A stretch of DNA of 64,000 nucleotides from Pseudomonas viridiflava (GTDB lineage: Bacteria > Pseudomonadota > Gammaproteobacteria > Pseudomonadales > Pseudomonadaceae). The first letter of the stretch is position 1, and every line of letters starts with the position of its first letter. A program made the translations under genes and the position numbers. The notes beneath the pieces were generated by a model. That model ran no database searches. It was not told where the DNA came from and was given only the letters and a program-made list of their open reading frames with translations. This document shows positions 1-10,511 of this stretch, in pieces. The DNA lies in NCBI RefSeq assembly GCF_003702045.1, contig NZ_RBTP01000011.1, positions 87,337-151,336 of the forward strand, written 5' to 3'.

Positions 1-117
1 CAGTCGGTGCCGCAAGCCCCCTAGAAGTCAAAAAATCGTCGTTCATCCCAGCGTGTGACGACAGCGCAACACGCTAACCCGTTGATTAATTTAATGTCCC
101 ACTGTTAGTGAACCGAA

Positions 118-133
118 TGGCACGACTTTCGCT
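118..133 (+). promoter_or_regulatory. candidate sigma-54 promoter upstream of the GGDEF gene
   Basis: The bases read TGGCACGACTTTCGCT, with the GG and GC elements separated by exactly 10 bases as sigma-54 (RpoN) requires. The -24 block is a perfect TGGCAC; the -12 block is TCGC instead of TTGC, one mismatch. The site lies 42 bp before the cyclase start codon. No activator site was identified upstream, since only 117 bases are visible. Assignment is from sequence only. Confidence 0.45.
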
Positions 134-175
134 CTAACCCTGCCAAGCCAGCAACACGTGCTGAGGAGCGAAGTG

Positions 176-1102
176 ATGAGTTCTCCGACCCAGACCCATG
201 CAATCGATTTCGATGCTGCCAGGCTGCAATGCCTCGGTTTCCGGAACCGTCCCAACGCCGAACTGCCGCCCCTGACCTTGCCTGAACTGGTCAAACAGTT
301 GAGCCTGCAATTGCAGACCAGCCTGGAAGCCGAAAGAATCCTGACGCTGTTCTTTCAAAGCGTTCAGCGACTTATCCCGTTGGAAGGCTTGGTCTATCGC
401 CATGAAAAAAGCGATCTGAAATTGCGCTTGGGTGAAAACGCACATCACATCATCGACTTCCATTTGCGTCACGAAGGCGAGGACATTGGACAGCTTGAGT
501 TCCAGACTGTCCAGCCCATCGACGCGTCCCGGTTGCGCGACCTGGAAACACTGCTGGCCTGCCTTCTCTATCCGTTGCTGAATGCACTGCTGTACCGACT
601 CGCCACGCAGAGTGCGCTTCGCGATGCGCTGACCAATACAGGCAATCGTGTCGCGATGGATCAGAGCCTGAGCCGTGAAGTCGACATTTCTCGTCGACAC
701 AAGCAGCCTTTGTCGCTGCTGATGCTGGACATCGACCATTTCAAGAGCGTGAACGACGGGTATGGCCATTACACCGGCGATCAAGTGCTCAAGGCCATTG
801 CTCAAGCGCTCAAAGGGCAACTGCGCAACATTGACCGGGTATTCCGTTACGGCGGGGAAGAGTTTGTCGTGGTTTTGGCCAATACTGACGGTGCAAGCGC
901 CGCGGTCGTGGGCGAGCGTCTGCGTCAGGCAGTACGGGAACTGCGCTTCAGGGACGTTGCTCCAGCGCTGACCACGACCGTGAGCCTGGGTTGCTCGACA
1001 CTGCTGCCCAGTGAAACCGCTGAAAGCCTGTTGCGCAGAGCGGACGATGCGCTCTACGCCGCAAAGCGCGAGGGCCGTAACCGTCTGGCCATCGCCAGTT
1101 GA
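176..1102 (+). CDS. diguanylate cyclase (GGDEF domain)
   Basis: A 308-residue protein that should make cyclic di-GMP from two GTP. The C-terminal half is a GGDEF domain with the active-site motif GGEEF at residues 226-230 and an intact inhibitory I-site (RNID) five residues before it, so product feedback is expected. The N-terminal ~140 residues resemble a GAF-like sensor without membrane segments, so the enzyme is probably cytoplasmic. The ATG at 176 is preferred over an in-frame GTG at 158 because GAGGAG sits 7 bp before it. A sigma-54-like promoter lies just upstream. The gene is convergent with the HDO gene. The GGDEF assignment is certain; the signal sensed is unknown. Confidence 0.93.
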   Translation: MSSPTQTHAIDFDAARLQCLGFRNRPNAELPPLTLPELVKQLSLQLQTSLEAERILTLFFQSVQRLIPLEGLVYRHEKSDLKLRLGENAHHIIDFHLRHEGEDIGQLEFQTVQPIDASRLRDLETLLACLLYPLLNALLYRLATQSALRDALTNTGNRVAMDQSLSREVDISRRHKQPLSLLMLDIDHFKSVNDGYGHYTGDQVLKAIAQALKGQLRNIDRVFRYGGEEFVVVLANTDGASAAVVGERLRQAVRELRFRDVAPALTTTVSLGCSTLLPSETAESLLRRADDALYAAKREGRNRLAIAS

Positions 1103-1132
1103 GGTATCAGGCGCCTCGCTTGAAGGGTTTTA

Positions 1133-1918
1133 CTAGGCTTGCGCAACGGCAGCGCGCTCGCGAGACGGCTTGACCTTCTCCAACTGCATGCACCGCTCCA
1201 AAAACAGGTACATGTAGTCGTAACTTTTGGTGATTGCCTGACGCAACTCGGCCTGTAGTTGCAGGCTCGGGCTGTTGCCTACCAGTGTGCAGATAATTTC
1301 CAGTGCCTCCCAAGGGTGCGCATCGTCGTACTGTGCATGCATCTTGAGCCATTTCATGGCCCTTTTGCGGGTCTCCTCCGGGAACGCCTCAGCGTAGGCA
1401 CCAGTGGAACACACCACTGCCGACCACTCCCCGGTCGCCCCTTCAATGGCGTAATTGGTGGCCGCCATCGCCACAGCCAGCGAATCCGACGAACTGGTCT
1501 GCCAGCACCAATGGCTCAACGCATGCAGCTCGGGGGATACCTGCTGGGCATGCAGGTCGTCCAGCGAAACGCCATGCGCGGCGCACCAGTTTACCCAGTA
1601 ATCTGCATGGTTGAGTTCAACACGAATGTTGCGCATCAGCCATCGACGCGCCATGTCCTCGCCGGGGTGCCGACCGAAGCGGGTCTTGGTCAAATTCTTG
1701 GCCATGTAGACAGCAAATTGTTCAACGACAGGCCAGCCGCCGATCAGGTAGTGGCGCATGATTCGAGGACTGAGCGTCGCATCGCGCATGTGCTGGTACA
1801 ACTCGTGCTCGACCACGCGCGCCTTGGCTGCGCTGCAGTCGGTGATCAGCTTCTGAGCCCAGACCGGGTAACTACTGGCTTCCATGAGCGGACCGGTTCT
1901 ATTGAAAGTGTCGATCAC
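1133..1918 (-). CDS. haem-oxygenase-like di-metal oxidase/TenA-PqqC-like protein
   Basis: This 261-residue protein has the all-helical haem-oxygenase/TenA/PqqC fold pattern. Candidate metal ligands of the HDO (haem-oxygenase-like di-iron oxidase) class are visible: E101, H104, E159 and the H194-x3-D198-x2-H201 motif, which matches the CADD-type spacing. It is often labelled a TenA family regulator, but the ligand set suggests an oxidase rather than a thiaminase. The start is GTG at 1918, supported by AAGGAG 7 bp upstream; an ATG 11 codons in has no such site. It follows rbdA by 30 bp and is probably co-transcribed with it; P. aeruginosa has, from memory, the same pair (PA0861-PA0862). Substrate unknown. 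Confidence 0.8.
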   Translation of the reverse strand: MIDTFNRTGPLMEASSYPVWAQKLITDCSAAKARVVEHELYQHMRDATLSPRIMRHYLIGGWPVVEQFAVYMAKNLTKTRFGRHPGEDMARRWLMRNIRVELNHADYWVNWCAAHGVSLDDLHAQQVSPELHALSHWCWQTSSSDSLAVAMAATNYAIEGATGEWSAVVCSTGAYAEAFPEETRKRAMKWLKMHAQYDDAHPWEALEIICTLVGNSPSLQLQAELRQAITKSYDYMYLFLERCMQLEKVKPSRERAAVAQA

Positions 1919-1948
1919 TGTGTAGCTCCTTATAGTGGCTTATACGGT

Positions 1949-4411
1949 TTAACTGAACGTTCCTGGCGAGTGGAACATTACAGGGTCGGGGCGGATGGGG
2001 TGTGTGTACAGACTTTCACACGTAAACAACTCAGGGCGCCCGATCAGATACCCCTGAGCAAAATCCACGCCTATTTCCTCCAGAGCAGACTCGATCTGCG
2101 GCGTTTCGACAAACTCTGCAATGGTGCGCTTGCCCATCACATGACCGATATTATTGATGACCTCGACCATCGCCCGATTGATCGGGTTGTCGAGCATGTC
2201 CTTGACGAAGCTTCCGTCGATTTTCAAGAAATCCACGGGCAGGTGCTTGAGGTAGGCAAAAGACGACATACCCGAGCAGAAATCGTCCAGCGAAAACAGG
2301 CAACCCAGCGACTTCAGTTCATTGATGAATCGAATGGCACTGCCCAGGTCGGCAATCGCACTGGTTTCAGTGATTTCAAAACAGATCATGCCCGGCGTGA
2401 CACCAAACAGCGTGAACTGCGACTTCAGATAGGCGAGAAACGCATCGTCGCCGATGCTCGATCCGGACAGGTTGATCGCACACATGGCCTGCGGCGACTG
2501 ATGCCCAGCCTCAACCCTGCATCGGGCGATCACCTGAAACACGTGATGCACCACCCAACGATCAAGTGTAGTCATCATTCCATACCGCTCGGCGGCCGGT
2601 ATGAAGCTGTCGGGCGCGACCATGCGTCCTGACTCGTCGCGCAGCCGCAGTAGAATCTCGATATGCCTCACGCCATCGCCCGGCTGCCTGATCGACGCAA
2701 TCTCCTGCGCAAACAGACAGAAGCGGTCCTCGTCCATCGCAATGTGCAGTCGCTGAATCCAGGCCATCTCGTCAAAGCGCGACGACAAGGCCGTGTCGTC
2801 GGAACGGTACACCTGAATGCGGTTGCGCCCCTTTTCCTTGGCCATGTAACACGCCATGTCGGCAGCGCACAGCGAGGCTTCGAGGGTGGCGGGCGCATCG
2901 CCCAGGTGCACCAGGCCGATGCTGACGGTGGTCACGAACGGTCGGCCTTTCCACATGAAGTGCAGGCTATGCACAATCTGACGCAGATTTTCGGCAATTT
3001 CATGGGCTTTCGTCGCAGGACAATCGGCCAACAGCACCCCGAACTCGTCGCCGCCCAGCCGCGCCAGGGTGTCGCCTTCGCGCAGGCCCTGCGGCAAAGC
3101 CTTGCAGATGTGCCTCAGCAACTCGTCACCGGCGGCGTGGCCACTGGTGTCGTTGACCAACTTGAACTGGTCCAGGTCCAGGAACATCAGGCAATGGCCA
3201 ACGGACCCCGACTGTACATCCTTCAGAACGTGCTGCAGGCGATGTTCGAACTCGCTGCGGTTGACCAGGCCGGTCAGCGCATCGTGGGCCGCCTGCCACG
3301 ACAGGTTAGCGATGTATTGCTGCTCCTGCGTCATGTCGTGCAGCACCAACACCGCGCCACTGACCACGCCGTCTGTGTAGATAAGCGAGCCTACCAGCGC
3401 GACCGACACCGTACTGCCGTCAAGCCGCTGAATGAGCTTGGTGTTGGCGCTGCCGCCCTTGAGCTTGCCGCTGAGGATATGCTCAATGAGCGCGGAGCTG
3501 TCACGCTGATCGTTCTCGTCCAGCAGGTTGAACAGTGCGCCCAACGGCAAGCCGTTGGCCTGACCGTTTTTCCAGTGCGTAAGACTTTCGGCCGCCGGGT
3601 TCATGTAGACGATCACGCCTTTTACGTCGGTGGTGATCACACCGTCGCCAATCGATTCCAGCGTGATTTGCGCCCGCTCGCGCTCCAGTTGCAAGGCATC
3701 GGCGAACAAGCGACGTTGGGCGATCAATTTGCGCACCCGCCAGAACGCCAGCAGAATCAGGACGAACGCGGTCACCAGGTTGATAACCACCAGCAGCTTG
3801 AGAATGAACCTGGACCCTTCTCCCAGCGCATCGCTGAACGATTTGGCAGCAGGGGCCACGCCTTCGTTAATGGCCTTGATGCGGGCACGCCACAGATCGA
3901 CTTCGGCAGGCGTGACATCACCCGCACGCACCCGATCATGGATTTCCCTGGCCAAGATATCCAGCTGCGTCAGGTAGCTGTCGCCGACCATCCAGAAATG
4001 GATGGCGGTTTTCATGAAGCTGAAATTGTGAAAATTAAGGTACATCCAGATGATGCCGGACGCGTCGTCCGGGTGGTTGCCGCCCTGGAGAATGGCGGCT
4101 TTGGCGTCGGAGAGTGACGGTATGGGCCTGTCCAGGGCTTCGCGCAGGGCATGGCCGCCTTGCGGAACCGCAAAAGCCTCCTGGTATTTCAGGTAGTCCG
4201 CCTCGTCATGCCAATTGGCATAAAGACCGAGGTAATGAATGGCGTCCTTCTGACCTTTGGACCAGAGGCTCTCGCCGACCACATAGCTGCGCACTGCAGA
4301 CATCGTGTAAAGGCTGACACACCCCAACAGCGCCTGAAATAAAGCTACCGCAATGAAGGGCCACACGATGCCTGTCAAACGAGGCTTGGGAAAGGTCCAT
4401 GGCTGCTTCAT
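1949..4411 (-). CDS. rbdA: RbdA-like membrane PAS-GGDEF-EAL c-di-GMP regulator
   Basis: An 820-residue inner-membrane protein: a transmembrane helix near residues 14-36, a periplasmic sensor region, a second helix near 205-225, a PAS domain, then GGDEF and EAL domains. GGDEF is intact (453-457) with an I-site (REGD) before it. The EAL motif is EIL (585-587), but the other metal-binding motifs (INLS, ETS, DDF, KID, FVET, QG) are present, so phosphodiesterase activity is expected; loop 6 reads DDFCSG instead of DDFGTG. P. aeruginosa RbdA has this architecture and promotes biofilm dispersal. Neighbouring genes (HDO protein, ABC exporter, trhO, bolA, fumC) match the PA0854-PA0862 block from memory. 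No strong Shine-Dalgarno site precedes the ATG. Confidence 0.88.
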   Translation of the reverse strand: MKQPWTFPKPRLTGIVWPFIAVALFQALLGCVSLYTMSAVRSYVVGESLWSKGQKDAIHYLGLYANWHDEADYLKYQEAFAVPQGGHALREALDRPIPSLSDAKAAILQGGNHPDDASGIIWMYLNFHNFSFMKTAIHFWMVGDSYLTQLDILAREIHDRVRAGDVTPAEVDLWRARIKAINEGVAPAAKSFSDALGEGSRFILKLLVVINLVTAFVLILLAFWRVRKLIAQRRLFADALQLERERAQITLESIGDGVITTDVKGVIVYMNPAAESLTHWKNGQANGLPLGALFNLLDENDQRDSSALIEHILSGKLKGGSANTKLIQRLDGSTVSVALVGSLIYTDGVVSGAVLVLHDMTQEQQYIANLSWQAAHDALTGLVNRSEFEHRLQHVLKDVQSGSVGHCLMFLDLDQFKLVNDTSGHAAGDELLRHICKALPQGLREGDTLARLGGDEFGVLLADCPATKAHEIAENLRQIVHSLHFMWKGRPFVTTVSIGLVHLGDAPATLEASLCAADMACYMAKEKGRNRIQVYRSDDTALSSRFDEMAWIQRLHIAMDEDRFCLFAQEIASIRQPGDGVRHIEILLRLRDESGRMVAPDSFIPAAERYGMMTTLDRWVVHHVFQVIARCRVEAGHQSPQAMCAINLSGSSIGDDAFLAYLKSQFTLFGVTPGMICFEITETSAIADLGSAIRFINELKSLGCLFSLDDFCSGMSSFAYLKHLPVDFLKIDGSFVKDMLDNPINRAMVEVINNIGHVMGKRTIAEFVETPQIESALEEIGVDFAQGYLIGRPELFTCESLYTHPIRPDPVMFHSPGTFS

Positions 4412-4534
4412 GGGTTCGCGTCACCACGTGCCTGAATGATCGTTCAGAGCAGAGCCTAGGCTAAATACGCGAATGATGGCAGATGATTTTTTCGAACTTG
4501 ATACAACATTTGCGTAAATACGGGGCGTAATGAC

Positions 4535-6370
4535 TCAAATTTGTTGCAGATGGCCGTACAGCTTGGCGTAAAGGCCACCATCGGCGATGAGCTGTTGATG
4601 GTCACCGTCCTCGGCAATGCGCCCGCCATCGAATACCAGGACACGGTCAGCCTGTTTAACCGCCGAAAGCCGGTGTGCAATGATCAACGTGGTGCGGCTG
4701 CGCAGAAAGCGCGCCAATGCCTGATGAAGGTTGTATTCAGTCGCGGCATCCAGCGCTGAGGTCGCCTCATCAAGAATGACCACCTTGGGATCGGAAAGCA
4801 CCATGCGGGCTATGGCCATGCGCTGCCGCTGGCCGCCGGAGAGGCGAACCCCGGAACGGCCCACGATGCTGTCCAGCCCTTCGGACAGTTCACGAATCGC
4901 AGGCGCCAGCTGCGCCACCTCCAACGCCCGCCAGCAGGCCTCGTCGGAGCAATCGCGCCCCATTGTCAGGTTGGCCCGGACGGTGTCGTTGAACAGCGCA
5001 GGGTGTTGAAGAACCACCGCGACGTTCTCGCGCACCCGCTCAAGACCGATCTCCTGCTGGGTCGCACCGCCGAAGCGAATCGTCCCGCTGCGGGCGGTGT
5101 ACAAGCCCAGCAGCAACTGCACCAGCGTGCTCTTGCCGCCTCCGCTGGCACCCACGATGGCGACCTTTTCGCCGGGAGCGATGGTCAGGTTAAGTTGATC
5201 CAGAACCAAATCTTCGCCATAACCGAAGCTGACCCCGCGCACTTCAATGCCTACCGTTTCCTGCCCTTCGAACGGATCGACAGTGCCCACATACTGCGGC
5301 TCGTCGCCACGTGCCAGCAGCTCATTGATGCGGGTCAGAGCCCCTCCTGCGGCGTAGTAGGCATATTGCAGGTTCAACAACTGCTCGACCGGCGTCATCA
5401 TGAACCACAAGTAACTGAACACCGCGAGCATCTGGCCGATGGACAGGTCCGAGAACAGCACCGTGAGCATGGCGGCCGCGCGAAAAATGTCGATACCGAA
5501 CTGGAACAACAGGCCGCTGGCACGCCCCGAGGCATCACTTTTCCACTGGGAGTTGATTGCATAATCGCGAACTTCCCTGGCCTTCAGGCCCAGCCGCCCC
5601 AGGAAAAAACCCTGGCGATTGCCCGCCCGAACCTCCTGTATGGCATCCAGGGTTTCGCTCAACGCCTGGGTAAACCGCGACGTGCTGTCGTTTTCCAGTT
5701 TCTTCAGGTGCTTGACCCGCTTGCCCAGTTTGACCGTGACGAAGATCACCAGCGGGTTGAACAACATGATCAGCAGTGCCAGCTTCCAGTGCATCCACAT
5801 CAGGATGCCAGCGGTGCCAGCCAGGGTCAGCGTCGCCACCAGCAGGCGACTCAGGGTTTCACCGACGAACTTGTCCAAGGTGTCCAGATCAGTGACCAGA
5901 TGGGTTGTAACCATCCCGCTGCCCAGGCTTTCGTATTCGCGCAGGGAGATGCGTTTGAGGCGTTCAATCAGGCGCAGCCGAATGCGGTAGACAATGTCCT
6001 TGGCCAGCCGGGCGAACAACCGGGCCTGCAAAACGTTGAACAACAACGCCCCCGCGCGCAGGATCAGCGTCAGCAACAGCATCAGACCGATATAACCCAC
6101 CGCCTTTTGCAGGCTGTCGGGCAACAGATGATCCATGACCTTGAGGGCAGCATCACCGCGACCCAGCAAGACTTCATCGACCAACAAGGGCAACAGCAGC
6201 GGAATTGGCACACTGCACAGGGTCGCCAGTATCGCGACGCCATTGGCGACCCACAGGGCCTTCTTGTGACGCAGGGCGAGCCGACGAATCTCGGCCCAGC
6301 TCAGCGCGTCATGCCGCACCTCTTCGGACTTGAGCGAATCACCCGTGGAATCCTCACGCACTGGCCGCAC
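4535..6370 (-). CDS. ABC exporter, fused permease and ATPase
   Basis: A 611-residue half-transporter of the MsbA/LapB-like exporter type: six transmembrane helices in the first ~330 residues followed by an ATPase domain. The Walker A (GASGGGKST), signature (LSGGQRQR) and Walker B (VVILDEAT) motifs and the switch histidine (IIAHRLS) are complete, so it should act as a dimer. Its start overlaps the end of the upstream DsbA-family gene by 17 bp, implying translational coupling. The substrate cannot be told from sequence; a lipid, peptide or drug is possible. Confidence 0.9.
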   Translation of the reverse strand: MRPVREDSTGDSLKSEEVRHDALSWAEIRRLALRHKKALWVANGVAILATLCSVPIPLLLPLLVDEVLLGRGDAALKVMDHLLPDSLQKAVGYIGLMLLLTLILRAGALLFNVLQARLFARLAKDIVYRIRLRLIERLKRISLREYESLGSGMVTTHLVTDLDTLDKFVGETLSRLLVATLTLAGTAGILMWMHWKLALLIMLFNPLVIFVTVKLGKRVKHLKKLENDSTSRFTQALSETLDAIQEVRAGNRQGFFLGRLGLKAREVRDYAINSQWKSDASGRASGLLFQFGIDIFRAAAMLTVLFSDLSIGQMLAVFSYLWFMMTPVEQLLNLQYAYYAAGGALTRINELLARGDEPQYVGTVDPFEGQETVGIEVRGVSFGYGEDLVLDQLNLTIAPGEKVAIVGASGGGKSTLVQLLLGLYTARSGTIRFGGATQQEIGLERVRENVAVVLQHPALFNDTVRANLTMGRDCSDEACWRALEVAQLAPAIRELSEGLDSIVGRSGVRLSGGQRQRMAIARMVLSDPKVVILDEATSALDAATEYNLHQALARFLRSRTTLIIAHRLSAVKQADRVLVFDGGRIAEDGDHQQLIADGGLYAKLYGHLQQI

Positions 6371-6986
6371 GCTCCAGCCATCGGCCGAGCAACGGCGACA
6401 GTTCGCTCAAGGGTTGGTAACCATTGGTCAGCAGCGCCAACTGGCCATTACGTTCGGCAAGCAGCGTCGGGAAACCGGCGATACCCAGACCCTGCGACCA
6501 GGCAAAGTCTGCAGCGGTAGCGGCTTGCTGCTCGTGGCTGTCGAAGGCGTCGGCAAACGCCTGCCGCGACAGGCCAGCGAGTTCGGCCAGTTCGGCCAAC
6601 ACGGAGGGACGCGTCACGTCGCGGCCTTCGCCATAAAACGCCTGCTGGATCAGTTTGACCAATTCCCAGGCGCGCTCAGGATCCAGAGAACGCGCTGCCG
6701 TGACCGCGAGGCAGGCCGGCGTGGTGTCGTAGACAAAGCCTTCCGGCAAAGCACCTTCGCGCAGGAACGGCTGACCGGTGGCCTCTTCGACCGACTGCCA
6801 GTGCTCAAGGATGTAACGCCGCTTGGAAGCCTCCAGCGGCGCGGCCTCGGAGCGCAGCCCGCCCATGACCAGATGCAGGGGCACTCCTTCCGCCCGAGCC
6901 TGGTGAACCAGCGCATCGGCAACCGGGGAAAAGCCCCAGCACCATGAACACATGGGGTCCATGACATAGATCAGGCGGGCGGACAT
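6354..6986 (-). CDS. DsbA-family thioredoxin-fold oxidoreductase (FrnE-like)
   Basis: A 210-residue protein with a thioredoxin-fold active site CSWC near residues 13-16 followed by a helical insertion, as in the DsbA/FrnE family. There is no signal peptide, so it should be cytoplasmic, unlike classical DsbA. It sits between trhO (3-bp gap) and the ABC exporter (17-bp overlap) and is almost certainly co-transcribed with both. A disulphide or glutathione-linked redox role is inferred from the family. Confidence 0.87.
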   Translation of the reverse strand: MSARLIYVMDPMCSWCWGFSPVADALVHQARAEGVPLHLVMGGLRSEAAPLEASKRRYILEHWQSVEEATGQPFLREGALPEGFVYDTTPACLAVTAARSLDPERAWELVKLIQQAFYGEGRDVTRPSVLAELAELAGLSRQAFADAFDSHEQQAATAADFAWSQGLGIAGFPTLLAERNGQLALLTNGYQPLSELSPLLGRWLERAASA

Positions 6987-6989
6987 GGC

Positions 6990-7943
6990 TCAGGCCTCGG
7001 ATGGCAGACGGTAGTTACGACCGATCGGATGGGGCTGATTACGCGCCTTGGCCAGTTCGATCTGTTTTTGTCGATCAATGGCACTGCGCCGGGTCTTCTC
7101 GCTCAGCGAATCCCAACAATGCGGGCAGCTCACGCCGGGCGAATAATGCTCGCTGGCGCGGTCTTCGGCGCTGATCGGGGTGCGACAGGCATGGCACTGG
7201 TCGTAGTCGCCCTCAGTCAGGTCGTGGCGTACGGTGACACGATTGTCGAAGACAAAACAGTCTCCGCGCCACTGACTTTCTTCCTGCGGCACTTCTTCCA
7301 GGTACTTGAGGATTCCGCCCTTGAGGTGGTAGACCTCTTCGAAGCCCTCGCCCAGCATGTAACTGGAGGCCTTCTCGCAGCGAATGCCGCCGGTGCAGAA
7401 CATCGCGACTTTCTTGTGTACCGTCGGGTCGAAGTGTGCCTTGATGTACTCGGGAAACTCGCGGAAGGACGTAGTCTTGGGGTCGATTGCGCCTTCGAAG
7501 GTGCCGATGGAAACCTCGTAGTCATTGCGCGTGTCGATCAGCAGCACTTCAGGGTCAGCGATCAGCTCGTTCCAGTCCTTGGGCTCGACGTAAGTCCCCA
7601 CGGCCTTGTTGGGGTCGACACCTTCCACGCCCAGGGTCACGATCTCTTTCTTGAGTTTGACCTTGGTGCGGTAGAACGGCTGCTCTTCGCAGTACGATTC
7701 CTTGTGGTCGATATCCACCAGACGCGGGTCGCTGCGCAACCAGGCCAGCAGCCCGTCGATGCCTTCGCGAGTGCCGGAAACCGTACCGTTGATGCCTTCG
7801 TCGGCAATCAACAAAGTGCCTTTGACGCCATTGTCCACCATAGCCTGCAGCAGAGGCTCACGGAACTCGACGTAATCGCTGAGGGTGACGAACTTGTATA
7901 GCGCAGCCACGACGATCGGCTGACTGATCGACTGTTGAGTCAT
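6990..7943 (-). CDS. trhO: tRNA uridine(34) hydroxylase TrhO (rhodanese-like, YceA family)
   Basis: TrhO hydroxylates uridine 34 in the tRNA anticodon, the first step toward (m)cmo5U in an oxygen-dependent route. The 317-residue length, an N-terminal acylphosphatase-like domain, a rhodanese domain with catalytic C183 in CTGGIRCEK, and a C-terminal extension with two CxxC pairs (CHAC, CPHC) all fit the family. It is the first gene of a three-gene minus-strand unit with the DsbA-like protein and the ABC exporter. The ATG at 7943 is followed by typical residues of the family. Confidence 0.94.
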   Translation of the reverse strand: MTQQSISQPIVVAALYKFVTLSDYVEFREPLLQAMVDNGVKGTLLIADEGINGTVSGTREGIDGLLAWLRSDPRLVDIDHKESYCEEQPFYRTKVKLKKEIVTLGVEGVDPNKAVGTYVEPKDWNELIADPEVLLIDTRNDYEVSIGTFEGAIDPKTTSFREFPEYIKAHFDPTVHKKVAMFCTGGIRCEKASSYMLGEGFEEVYHLKGGILKYLEEVPQEESQWRGDCFVFDNRVTVRHDLTEGDYDQCHACRTPISAEDRASEHYSPGVSCPHCWDSLSEKTRRSAIDRQKQIELAKARNQPHPIGRNYRLPSEA

Positions 7944-7995
7944 GTATCTCTCCAGGTGGCGACCCTCGCAAAGGGCCTACCGGACAAAAATCTGA

Positions 7996-8030
7996 ATAAA
8001 AAAAACGCACCGGCCAAGCGGCGCGGTGCG
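7996..8030 (-). terminator. Rho-independent terminator of the bolA unit
   Basis: On the minus strand a CGCACCG/CGGTGCG stem with a GC-rich loop is followed by a run of eight or nine T. It lies downstream of bolA and before trhO, separating the two transcription units. Confidence 0.85.
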
Positions 8031-8113
8031 GATTCTAGCAAAAACAGATGTCAGGCAGACACATCGGGTTGCCGATTTGACTCAACAACCCGACGGCACA
8101 CCGGCCTTGACGG

Positions 8114-8407
8114 TCAATGACCGCCCGCGCAAGTCGGTGAAGCCGGTGCTGCGCCGGTCTTCGCCCATTCTTCAGGCGTGTAGGTGTGCAAGGCCAGGGC
8201 ATGAAACTCGCCCATCAGGCCACCCAGCGTGGCGTACACCTTCTGGTGACGCTTGACCGAGTTCAGACCCTCGAACTGGTCGCTGACCAGAATGGCCTTG
8301 TAGTGCGTCTGCTCACCGCGACTGTGCATGTGGCTCTCGTCAAGCACTTGCAGGTGGTGCGGTTGCAGCAGCGCCAGCGCCGACTCGATACGTGTTTGCA
8401 TGGTCAT
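8114..8407 (-). CDS. bolA: BolA family protein
   Basis: A 97-residue BolA-fold protein. BolA proteins bind monothiol glutaredoxins and [2Fe-2S] clusters and can act as transcription regulators. The family core SVKRHQKVYATLGGLM and the following HALAL segment, with the conserved cluster-ligand histidines, are present. The C-terminus carries a short Ala/Pro/Gly tail. It lies 12 bp after the DUF2059 gene and ends before a strong terminator, so the two form one unit. The start at 8407 is likely; a second ATG lies two codons later. Confidence 0.92.
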   Translation of the reverse strand: MTMQTRIESALALLQPHHLQVLDESHMHSRGEQTHYKAILVSDQFEGLNSVKRHQKVYATLGGLMGEFHALALHTYTPEEWAKTGAAPASPTCAGGH

Positions 8408-8419
8408 GATGAGATTCGC

Positions 8420-8947
8420 TTAAGGCTTCTTGGCCGGGGCCGGAGCCGATGCCTTGGCAGGTTCCAGTTCGGCAGTCATGTCGGCGAGCAGCTTATTGAC
8501 CACCGGCACTGCGCTTTCCAGTTTACCTTGAGTCAACTGGGCCGATTGCTGGGCCAGCTCAGGCATTTTGGTCATCACTTTCTTGCCCAGCGGGGACTGG
8601 TAGAACGCAACCAGATCCTTAAGCTCGGCTTCGGTGAAGTTGGCGGTGTAGAGCTTTACCATTTCAGGCTTGAGCTTGTTCCAGCCAATGGCCTGGTCAA
8701 GCGCGGTATTGGCTTTGGCCTGATAGGTTTCCAGCAGCGCCTTTTTCGAGGCAGGCGCCTTGGTTTCGGCGAAGCGCTGGGCAAACATCTGCTGGACTTG
8801 TGCGTACACCGGAGCGCCGAGGCGATCAGCGTTGGCAAGCTTCAGGAACGTTTCGGCGCTCGCGTTGTGACTGGCGGTATCGGCGAGGACCTGGCCACTG
8901 GCGCAGACCAGAACTACCGCGGTACAAATGGCACGAAGACGGGTCAT
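8420..8947 (-). CDS. secreted DUF2059 domain protein
   Basis: A 175-residue protein with a Sec signal peptide ending near ASGQVLA-D. The mature part carries the DUF2059 helical domain (roughly residues 85-150), of unknown function, and ends in an Ala/Lys/Pro-rich tail. AAGGAA lies 7 bp before the ATG. It is the first gene of a unit with bolA and is divergent from fumC. A periplasmic location is inferred from the signal peptide. Confidence 0.85.
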   Translation of the reverse strand: MTRLRAICTAVVLVCASGQVLADTASHNASAETFLKLANADRLGAPVYAQVQQMFAQRFAETKAPASKKALLETYQAKANTALDQAIGWNKLKPEMVKLYTANFTEAELKDLVAFYQSPLGKKVMTKMPELAQQSAQLTQGKLESAVPVVNKLLADMTAELEPAKASAPAPAKKP

Positions 8948-9116
8948 CGAGTTTCCTTATCTAGCAAGCGAGGCAATACCTCAGGGCCGACCATTCTGCG
9001 CTTATGTAGCCTTTTGGCTCAACCCCCGGTTCGTCGAGCGGTTAAAAAGCAACGCTCGGGAACCCTGCTCCCATATGGACACCTAACCCTGCAATGCACT
9101 TAAAGGAGTAAGCACA

Positions 9117-10503
<1,387 letters not shown>

Positions 10504-10511
<8 letters not shown>

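Noticed and set aside
1259..2632. Long plus-strand reading frame opposite the HDO and rbdA genes
   Set aside because: It is antisense to real genes with clear domains and has the residue composition of a shadow frame in GC-rich DNA; no start signal or family.
2663..4117. 484-codon plus-strand frame opposite rbdA
   Set aside because: Mirror frame of a gene with intact GGDEF and EAL domains; no ribosome site and no recognised domain.
5003..6520. 505-codon plus-strand frame opposite the ABC exporter
   Set aside because: Gln/Arg/His-rich sequence typical of antisense shadows; the ABC exporter on the other strand is unambiguous.
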